A stretch of 9,501 bases of DNA from Acidobacteriota bacterium (GTDB lineage Bacteria; Acidobacteriota; Thermoanaerobaculia; Multivoradales; JAHEKO01), in NCBI GenBank assembly GCA_029861655.1, contig JAOTZA010000118.1, positions 1-9,501 of the forward strand, written 5' to 3'. This document shows positions 1 to 5,667 of this stretch, one piece after another; within the stretch, counting starts at the first letter, position 1; each line of letters opens with the position of its first letter. Both the position numbers and the translations under genes were made by a program. A model generated the notes under the pieces. That model ran no database searches. It was given only the letters and a program-made list of their open reading frames with translations, and had not been told where the DNA came from.

Positions 1-68
1 CAGGCGGCGGGCGCGGGCAGCAGTACCGCCAGCGCCACCAACAGTGGGAGGATTCGGGGCATCTTCAT
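1..68 (-). CDS. possible start of a secreted protein (signal peptide only, cut by left edge)
   Basis: From the ATG at 68 (or the second ATG at 62) the minus strand reads MKMPRILPLLVALAVLLPAP and then Ala-Ala. This is a short basic n-region, a hydrophobic core and an Ala/Pro-rich cleavage zone, as in a Sec signal peptide. It lies in the same reading frame as the FmdB-like gene upstream, without an intervening stop. It is therefore either a separate gene whose start overlaps the end of a frameshifted FmdB gene, or the tail of one continuous frame. Only a weak purine stretch (GGGGAAG) lies upstream, about a dozen bases from the ATG. The mature protein is outside the window, so no function can be given. 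Confidence 0.35.
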   Translation of the reverse strand, partial: MKMPRILPLLVALAVLLPAPAA

Positions 69-305
69 TCTGTTCTTGCTTCCCCGGCTCAACCTCCGAT
101 TCCTCGTCGGCCGAACCGAATCCGACCAACTCTGCCAACCTGAACTCTTCTTGGAGGTCACCGCGAAGACGTAGCTCCAGCGCTTCTCGACGCGCGAGCC
201 GCCGCATTCGGGACGGGGCACCTCGTCGGCCGCGCGTTCTCTGAGCGGCCGGAGGCGCTCGAACTCCTGCTTGCGGTCGAGACAGCGGTACTCGTAGACG
301 GGCAT
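1..305 (-). CDS. FmdB-like zinc-ribbon protein with two of four cysteines lost; frame open to the window edge
   Basis: The N-terminus MPVYEYRC is the signature start of the FmdB/CxxC_CXXC_SSSS zinc-ribbon family of small putative regulators, which normally carry two Cys pairs. Here Cys8 and Cys34 remain, but the expected partners are Arg: CLDR at 8-11 in place of CxxC, and PRPECGG at 30-36 in place of CPxCGG. Both replacements are one T-to-C transition away from Cys codons (CGC, CGT). The start at 305 is well supported by AGGAGGT (311-317 on the complementary strand) five bases upstream. After about residue 55 the family resemblance fades into a Ser/Arg-rich tail, and no stop occurs before position 1. 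Near residue 80 the same frame enters a signal-peptide-like stretch (listed separately). The gene may therefore be decaying, frameshifted after the ribbon, or fused in frame to a second gene. Zinc binding as in normal family members is unlikely. Family call fairly sure; integrity unsure. Confidence 0.65.
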   Translation of the reverse strand, partial: MPVYEYRCLDRKQEFERLRPLRERAADEVPRPECGGSRVEKRWSYVFAVTSKKSSGWQSWSDSVRPTRNRRLSRGSKNRMKMPRILPLLVALAVLLPAPAA

Positions 306-441
306 CTGGCACCTCCTGCCTGCCCCCCGCCCACCTCGATCCTTCTCCGCGTGCTGGGCCGGAGCAACACCCGGAGGGGTGGGAAGCGACGGAGGCGGCC
401 CACGAACGGACCCGGGAGCCGGTAGAGTCGCAATCGGTTTC

Positions 442-516
442 GGGGACCGTTTAGGCGTGAATCTACCCGCCAAATGGGGACCGTTTATGCGTGCAAAGGG
501 AGACCGTTTATGCGTG
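442..516 (+). repeat. three iteron-like direct repeats beside repA (candidate replication origin)
   Basis: Three direct copies of an 18-base unit occur: GGGGACCGTTTAGGCGTG (442-459), GGGGACCGTTTATGCGTG (476-493) and GGAGACCGTTTATGCGTG (499-516). Copies 2 and 3 differ at one base, and copies 1 and 2 at one base. Start-to-start spacing is 34 and 23 bases, which differ by 11, about one helical turn, so all copies face the same side of the helix. They sit just beyond the 3' end of the repA gene. Iterons of this size and spacing are the usual binding sites of plasmid initiator proteins, so this is the likely origin or a copy-control locus. No DnaA box or strongly A+T-rich melting region was seen beside them. 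A weak inverted repeat, GGAAAA/TTTTCC (516-533), follows. Repeats are directly seen; origin function is inferred. Confidence 0.7.
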
Positions 517-543
517 GAAAACGCCCCTTTTCCTCAGGCCTTT

Positions 544-1455
544 TCACGGCTCGAGTCGCTTCCTGACATGGCTGCGTGAGGGCTTGAGCTTGAGACCTCC
601 GCGGACCTGTTCCACCCGGGCCGAGGGATAGAGCACCAGGACCTGGCGCATGGCTCGCAAGAATTTCCGCTTGAAGTCCTTACGATCCTGATACCCAGCT
701 CCGAACTGCGCCGCGAGTGCCGGCCACGGCACTCGGGTCGGCTTCCTTAGGTAGCTGTTGCGGTAGGTGAGCCAGCAGTAGAGATCGAGCGCCATGGAGC
801 TCCGGAGCACCTTCAAGACACGAAGGTCCACCGGAACCGGCCTCTGGCACACGGCCTCGAAGAAGCCGGGACTCAAACGGATCTCGGAGTGCCAGGAGAC
901 CGTCTGTTGAGGTCGAGCCGGGTTCCACCAGAGGTGGGTTTCGCTCGTGACCCGGTAGCCGGCGTCGTACCATTCACCTTCCGAGCTCTGATCCCACGTG
1001 AAGGCGATCGTCGCGCCAAAGAGGCGCTGCATCTGATCACGGAGCCGCCCGATCGGTCCGTACCGGCCGCCGTGCGCAAGCAGCCCGAGATCGGCCATGA
1101 ACGCGGTGAGCGAAGGTCCGAGCCTCAGGACCGGCTCACGGGTTCGCACGGCCTCGGTCGTAACCCACGCCATCAAGAGCCGCGGGTAGCGACCGTAGGG
1201 CAACCCGAGGAGCGGGTGTGCGGCAACCGAGACCTTGAGTGAGCCGTTGGTGCGAACGAAGTAGAGCGAATCGCGCCGACTGTGCGGCAGTGTCGTCTGG
1301 ACGAGCAAGCGGGCCATGAAGCCGAGAGCGCCCGCCTTACGAGCCTCTTCCGCCTCGATGAGCAGTGACTCCTGAAGAAGTCGGGCTTCGACGCCTTGAC
1401 GGGGAACGACGGCTGGCGAAACGGAAGCCGTGGGCAGATGCGGCCTGTCGGCCAT
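544..1455 (-). CDS. repA: plasmid replication initiator protein, RepA_C family
   Basis: The 303-residue product matches the plasmid-encoded RepA family (the RepA_C type of many proteobacterial plasmids) in length and motifs. These are a central LPYGRYPRLLMAWVTTEAVR stretch (about 86-105), LRDQMQRLFGATI (about 138-150), then PVPVDLR (206-212) and MALDLYCWLTYR (about 222-233). A basic C-terminal segment follows with DFKRKFLRAMRQVL and a YPSARVE strand-like motif. Members bind iterons at the plasmid origin and start replication, and three iteron-like repeats lie 28-102 bases past its stop. The start at 1455 has GGAG six bases upstream. The reading frame is intact, so the gene could still work. 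It lies about 200 bases from a partial tRNA-Arg gene, which suggests that a plasmid-like element has integrated in the chromosome. No partition, mobilisation or integrase gene is visible nearby. Promoter not identified; the upstream A+T-rich 1610-1650 region is the best candidate. Confidence 0.9.
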   Translation of the reverse strand: MADRPHLPTASVSPAVVPRQGVEARLLQESLLIEAEEARKAGALGFMARLLVQTTLPHSRRDSLYFVRTNGSLKVSVAAHPLLGLPYGRYPRLLMAWVTTEAVRTREPVLRLGPSLTAFMADLGLLAHGGRYGPIGRLRDQMQRLFGATIAFTWDQSSEGEWYDAGYRVTSETHLWWNPARPQQTVSWHSEIRLSPGFFEAVCQRPVPVDLRVLKVLRSSMALDLYCWLTYRNSYLRKPTRVPWPALAAQFGAGYQDRKDFKRKFLRAMRQVLVLYPSARVEQVRGGLKLKPSRSHVRKRLEP

Positions 1456-1585
1456 CAGGACTCCCCTGCTGGACGATCGAGACTGATCCGGTCGTTTCCA
1501 AAAGCCGCTGGCGGAGGCCCACGGCTTCCAAAGCTGGAGCCTGAGGGCTGGTTTTCAGCCTTGCGGCGCCTGTCAGGTGTGCCGT

Positions 1586-1606
1586 AGTACCTATCCCAGT
1601 ACCTAC
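1586..1606. repeat. short direct repeat AGTACCTA x2 in the repA leader
   Basis: AGTACCTA occurs at 1586-1593 and 1599-1606, 13 bases apart. It lies between the repA start and the tRNA fragment. It could be a repressor or recombinase arm-type site, but nothing in the sequence decides which; the repeat alone is weak evidence. Confidence 0.3.
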
Positions 1607-1618
1607 AGAAAACTAAGT

Positions 1619-1632
1619 ATTTGAAAACAAAT
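1619..1632. promoter_or_regulatory. A+T-rich inverted repeat near the tRNA junction (possible recombinase arm or regulator site)
   Basis: ATTTG-AAAA-CAAAT is a perfect five-base inverted repeat in an A+T-rich stretch (about 1608-1650), which stands out from the G+C-rich surroundings. It is 19 bases from the partial tRNA and 164 bases upstream of the repA start. A site for an integrase or for a repA regulator are both plausible. Confidence 0.3.
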
Positions 1633-1650
1633 GCTTTGTATGTCTTCTTA

Positions 1651-1701
1651 TCCTGACTACGGATCAGGAGGTTGGGGATTCGAGTTCTCCTCGGTGCACC
1701 A
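1651..1701 (+). tRNA. 3' half of tRNA-Arg(ACG): presumed attachment-site remnant
   Basis: This is a partial tRNA. The anticodon stem CCTGA/TCAGG (1652-1656, 1664-1668) closes a seven-base loop CTACGGA with anticodon ACG (1659-1661). A five-base variable loop AGGTT follows, then T stem GGGGA/TCTCC (1674-1678, 1686-1690) with loop TTCGAGT. The 3' acceptor strand is TCGGTGC, with discriminator A and encoded CCA (1691-1701). The 5' acceptor strand (it should read GCACCGA) and the D arm are absent; the bases upstream are A+T-rich and unrelated. Tyrosine recombinases that integrate into tRNA genes typically leave exactly this, a 3' portion at the distal end of the element. Identity starting at the anticodon stem fits crossover in the anticodon region. 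The orientation puts the element to the left, with the intact tRNA gene outside the window. Not a functional tRNA. Confidence 0.8.
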
Positions 1702-1846
1702 TTTCTCCCACTGGAGGCCGACTGCCGAGCTGCTCGCGGAGGACCCGGTTCTCCTCTCGCAGATAATCGATCAGGTCTTCCTGCTGGCGGGTCAGCCAGC
1801 CGGCTATCATCAGAACGAGGAACCGCAGAGCATCGGGCAATCGCAA
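1702..1846 (-). pseudogene. N-terminal remnant of an integrase-core (IS481-like) transposase
   Basis: The minus strand from 1846 (TTG) encodes a hydrophobic start, then LMIAGWLTRQQEDLIDYLRE and ENRVLREQLG. This is the conserved N-terminal part of a common bacterial 'integrase core domain' transposase group, in which a helical ENRVL(R/K)xQL segment precedes the helix-turn-helix. Similarity stops after REQLG near 1723, and the frame then runs antisense through the tRNA fragment to a stop at 1664-1666. The HTH and DDE catalytic core are missing, so it cannot transpose. It abuts the CCA end of the tRNA fragment within about 20 bases, suggesting that integration or a later deletion cut it there. 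Subfamily assignment is from memory of the motif and is tentative. Confidence 0.55.
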
Positions 1847-1847
1847 A

Positions 1848-1859
1848 GCCTAAACGGTT
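1848..1859 (-). repeat. inverted, isolated iteron-like motif
   Basis: The minus strand reads AACCGTTTAGGC. Eleven bases (ACCGTTTAGGC) are identical to the core of the first repeat at 442-459, and 14 of 18 aligned positions of the full unit match. It lies on the far side of the tRNA fragment, in inverted orientation. It may be a stray initiator-binding site, part of a transposon end just upstream of the transposase remnant, or chance. Confidence 0.3.
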
Positions 1860-1870
1860 CACAACACCCG

Positions 1871-1887
1871 GGGACGGGCCTCGTCCC
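1871..1887. other. small G+C-rich hairpin in the 1847-2049 gap
   Basis: GGGACG-GGCCT-CGTCCC forms a six-base perfect stem with a five-base loop. Neither strand has a T-run after it, so it is not a convincing intrinsic terminator. No gene, clear promoter or other element was found in the rest of 1847-2049. Confidence 0.3.
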
Positions 1888-2049
1888 AAGAACACGATTG
1901 CGTCGGCCCCCGCACCCTACGAGATCCGAATCAAGAACGAAACTCTTATTGACGCATTCCGCCTGCACGTAACTCCTTGTCCCAGTGGAGGTTGAACCAC
2001 GACCCTTTCTCGAACTGGACGAGATTGCCTCGGTGTAGTCTCTAGCGCG

Positions 2050-3897
2050 ATGCGAGAGCGTGGGTCATGGTGGCGAGAAGGGGGTTGGTCTTGGGGAGAT
2101 CTCGCCCACAGCTTGCGGTGTGCGGCGCTGATCGGAACGCTCCTGGCGTTTATTGGCTGCTCGTCACCGGAACGACCCGTCGATCACAAGCCACCGGTTT
2201 GGTTTGAAGATCTCATCGGGACGCCGGTGGTAGGCGAGACCGAGTCGAGAGCCGCCGCCGAGTGGCTGCGGGCCAGCCTCCTCGGTGAGGCGGTGGAGCC
2301 GCCGGATCCGAACGACAGGGTCCCACGGTTGATCTTCCTCTCGCTCTCTAACGGCCGCGGACCGGCAGAAGTGGTCCTGGCCGGAGGACGAGGGCTGGCT
2401 GAGGCTGCCTCAAACGCCCTACGTCTGGCAGAGGCGCGAAAAGCCGCACGAGAACCTCTGCGCCTCGGGATCAGCTTCGTCGATCGGATCGGCCCCGCTC
2501 TCGAGGCTGAGCGACGTGGATTTGTCGACATGGCGAGGGGCTTTGACGGCATCGCGTTTGAGAGGTCGTCGAGTCTGGCCTTCCTGCCGGGCGAAGTTCT
2601 CGCGTGGACTCTTGTCAACAGCGACCGGGAGCTCAGAGCATCGAACATCGAGAAGTACCTTCGCGTGCTCGATTCGCCGCGACAGGCTGTAGCAGAGGGC
2701 ATCTGGCAGGAAGGCTCGGCCGTCCTGCGCACCTTCAGGGTCAAAGGGTTCTTTGCTGACGAAGAGGGAGTAGTGCGCCTCGAGCGCGGACACCGGCGTC
2801 TGCACCGCACGACCAAACAAGAAATCTGGATGGCCGCTCTAGCCACCGGCGACTACCTGCGGCGCAGCGTGGCAGCCAGCGGGCGCTTTGTCTATTCCTA
2901 CTTGCCAAAGACCGACCGGGAGAAAGACGAATACAACATCCTGCGCCACGCCGGCGCTGTTTACTCGATGCTCGAGTTGTACGAGTCGACGGAAGACGAT
3001 GGCCTGCTGGCTGCCGCAGAACTAGCGTTGGGATTCTTGAGCGATCAAATCGAGGCCTGTCACCCGAGATCGGAGCCTGAAGCTGAGGTTGCGGCCTGCG
3101 TCGGCGAGAAAGGATTCGTCAAGCTGGGTGGCAACGCGCTTGCGATTCTTGCCATGGCCAAGCACGCCCAGGTGACGGGCTCTCGCTCGAATCTGGATCT
3201 GATGCAGCGACTGGCGCGTTGGATGACCGGCGTTCAGGCTCCAAACGGTGAATTCACGATCCACAAGCTCCACTTAGCATCGGGTGAAGCCGATGATTTT
3301 GTTTCACAGTACTACCCCGGTGAAGCACTCTTCGCTCTCGTTCGTTTAAACCAGCTCGATGGTGATCCCCGTTGGTTGAATGCCGCCGAAGCCGGTGCCC
3401 GGTTTTTGATCGAAGTGCGCGATGCGAAGTTGACCGATGCGGAGTTGAGCCACGACCACTGGTTGCTCTACGCTCTCGACGCCTTGTACCGTAGCCGCTC
3501 AAAAAAGACGTTTCTGGATCACGCGATGCGGTTGGCTCGAGTGATTCAGGAAGCCCAGAACCTCGCGCCCAAGTTTCCCGACTGGAAGGGCAGCTACTAT
3601 CGGCCGCCGCGCTCGACCCCCACGGCGACACGAAGTGAGGGTTTGTGCGCCGCGTACGAACTGTCGCTTTCGGCGGGCCGCCAGGACCTGGCGCCCGCAA
3701 TCCTCGAAGCCGTCCACTCAGGGATCGATTTTCAACTGCAGATGCAGTTCAGGCCCGAATCGGTTCTCCATCTGCGGGCGCCCGGAAGAGCCTTGGGCGG
3801 GTTCCATCGCAGCCTCACCGATTTTGAGATTCGAATCGACTACGTGCAGCACAGCCTGTCGAGCCTTTTGTGTCTGTCACGCCAACTCAGGAGTTAA
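2050..3897 (+). CDS. lipoprotein with possible AMMECR1-like N-terminal domain and C-terminal alpha/alpha-toroid
   Basis: This is a 615-residue envelope protein. A hydrophobic segment (24-36) ends in AFIGC, with Cys37 as probable lipid-attachment site; Ser at +2 favours the outer membrane. The n-region before it is unusually long and Trp-rich, so the TTG at 2113 may be the true start; no good ribosome site marks 2050. Residues about 90-235 include a helix, a beta-like GISFV strand, GFDGIAFERSSSLAFLPGEV (164-183) and a closing VLRTFRVKGFF (225-235). This order recalls the AMMECR1 fold, but its RGCIG motif is not seen. Residues about 255-615 show repeated helical hairpins with conserved turns: NILRHAG (296-302), KLGGNALAILAMA (358-370), YYPGEALFAL (421-430), ATRSEGL (526-532) and DYVQHSLSSLL (597-607). 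These are typical of six-hairpin (alpha/alpha) toroids found in glycosidases, lyases, epimerases and terpene cyclases. Catalytic residues cannot be assigned. A role in envelope glycan metabolism is inferred, not shown. The SEC-C gene follows closely. Confidence 0.75.
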   Translation: MRERGSWWREGGWSWGDLAHSLRCAALIGTLLAFIGCSSPERPVDHKPPVWFEDLIGTPVVGETESRAAAEWLRASLLGEAVEPPDPNDRVPRLIFLSLSNGRGPAEVVLAGGRGLAEAASNALRLAEARKAAREPLRLGISFVDRIGPALEAERRGFVDMARGFDGIAFERSSSLAFLPGEVLAWTLVNSDRELRASNIEKYLRVLDSPRQAVAEGIWQEGSAVLRTFRVKGFFADEEGVVRLERGHRRLHRTTKQEIWMAALATGDYLRRSVAASGRFVYSYLPKTDREKDEYNILRHAGAVYSMLELYESTEDDGLLAAAELALGFLSDQIEACHPRSEPEAEVAACVGEKGFVKLGGNALAILAMAKHAQVTGSRSNLDLMQRLARWMTGVQAPNGEFTIHKLHLASGEADDFVSQYYPGEALFALVRLNQLDGDPRWLNAAEAGARFLIEVRDAKLTDAELSHDHWLLYALDALYRSRSKKTFLDHAMRLARVIQEAQNLAPKFPDWKGSYYRPPRSTPTATRSEGLCAAYELSLSAGRQDLAPAILEAVHSGIDFQLQMQFRPESVLHLRAPGRALGGFHRSLTDFEIRIDYVQHSLSSLLCLSRQLRS

Positions 3898-3911
3898 ATC
3901 GGGCAGCGTTT

Positions 3912-3917
3912 GGAGGT
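3912..3917 (+). promoter_or_regulatory. ribosome binding site favouring the TTG start of the SEC-C gene
   Basis: GGAGGT lies six bases before TTG 3924-3926. It is the strongest Shine-Dalgarno match near either candidate start of this gene and is the reason for preferring the shorter form. Confidence 0.5.
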
Positions 3918-3923
3918 AGGCTC

Positions 3924-4130
3924 TTGGTAGTACGGTTCAGCAACAAGCTCCGCAATCGAAAGCGCGGCGTGGTCGTGCGGCAGGGACTCATCGACATCGG
4001 CCCCAACGAGCCCTGCCCTTGCGGACGCGGTCTCAAGTACAAGCGGTGCTGCGGCGCCGCGACCGGCCTTCTCGGGTGGTGGCGCCGACGGCGGGCTCAC
4101 CAAATCAAGGCAAAGACCGCAGCCCGATAG
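3924..4130 (+). CDS. small SEC-C zinc-motif protein
   Basis: The product contains IGPNEPCPCGRGLKYKRCCG, a textbook SEC-C motif (CPCxSGxKYKxCC type; here Arg replaces the usual Ser). In SecA and many stand-alone proteins it coordinates one zinc ion through CxC and CC/CH pairs and supports protein or nucleic-acid contacts. A Lys/Arg-rich tail (WWRRRRAHQIKAK) follows. The start is a choice. TTG at 3924 has GGAGGT (3912-3917) six bases upstream and gives 68 residues. An in-frame ATG at 3870 gives 86 residues, but overlaps the lipoprotein gene by 28 bases and has no ribosome site. The gap of 26 bases to the lipoprotein stop suggests co-transcription. The partner or substrate is unknown. Motif certain; function open. 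Confidence 0.75.
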   Translation: MVVRFSNKLRNRKRGVVVRQGLIDIGPNEPCPCGRGLKYKRCCGAATGLLGWWRRRRAHQIKAKTAAR

Positions 4131-4186
4131 CGGATCTGGATTGCGGGCCTTCGCTCGCCTTCCTCCCCCGCGGATAGTCCCTCGAC

Positions 4187-4220
4187 AAAGAAAGACACCG
4201 GCCGAAGCCCGGCCGGTGTC
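4187..4220 (-). terminator. intrinsic terminator of the polyaspartate protein gene
   Basis: On the minus strand a perfect ten-base stem, GACACCGGCC/GGCCGGTGTC (4220-4211 and 4203-4194), closes a seven-base loop. It is followed directly by TTTCTTT (4193-4187). It begins 24 bases after the stop of the leftward gene at 4244. Read rightward it has no T-run, so it mainly serves the minus-strand gene, though the stem also lies between the two convergent units. Confidence 0.85.
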
Positions 4221-4243
4221 CAGAACCCTCGTTTCGCGTAGCT

Positions 4244-5449
<1,206 letters not shown>

Positions 5450-5538
5450 GTTGTCCCTCTTTCTGTTTTTGAGCTCGATCGTTGAAGGCCCATGTCTCGA
5501 CTCGCCGGCAAACGTAATCTATCGAGGATGAACGCAAG

Positions 5539-5667
5539 ATGAACGTCCGCAGGCCTGTACGCTGCTGGACTCTCTTAGCGGTGAGCACTACGATGTGGCT
5601 CATTTCGGTAGGGAGTCAAGGTGCAGCTGGAGGGTTGTGCGGCTGGGCGCCCACCCTTGCCTTGTAG
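5539..5667 (+). CDS. possible 42-residue signal-peptide-like small protein
   Basis: From ATG 5539 the frame reads MNVRRPVRCWTLLAVSTTMW, then LISVGSQGAAGG and a short tail ending at TAG 5665-5667. The basic start, hydrophobic core and SQGAA-type site look like a Sec signal, but almost no mature protein follows. The ribosome site is poor (GAGG, far upstream). It overlaps the GTG start proposed for the next gene in another frame. It may be a leader peptide, a truncated gene or chance in a 5' untranslated region; if real, the next gene probably starts further in. Confidence 0.25.
   Translation: MNVRRPVRCWTLLAVSTTMWLISVGSQGAAGGLCGWAPTLAL

Noticed and set aside
158..433. 91-residue minus-strand frame overlapping the FmdB-like gene
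   Set aside because: Low-complexity Ser/Arg composition typical of an off-frame reading of G+C-rich DNA; the overlapping frame has MPVYEYRC with a perfect ribosome site.
442..516. CRISPR array
   Set aside because: Only three 18-base units with unequal short spacers (16 and 5 bases) and no cas genes; position beside repA fits iterons.
516..533. terminator after repA (GGAAAA/TTTTCC inverted repeat)
   Set aside because: Six-base A+T-rich stem with no following T-run on the minus strand; too weak for an intrinsic terminator.
1585..1701. complete tRNA-Arg gene
   Set aside because: The D arm and the 5' acceptor strand complementary to TCGGTGC are absent upstream, and none were found elsewhere in the window; only the 3' half is present.
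1455..1895. 146-residue minus-strand frame spanning the repA leader and the tRNA fragment
   Set aside because: It runs antisense through the tRNA fragment and across an apparent recombination junction, overlaps the better transposase remnant, and has no recognisable domain or ribosome site.
2184..2846. 220-residue minus-strand frame inside the lipoprotein gene
   Set aside because: Arg/Ser/Pro-rich antisense shadow without domain, ribosome site or known motif; the sense frame has clear lipoprotein and toroid features.
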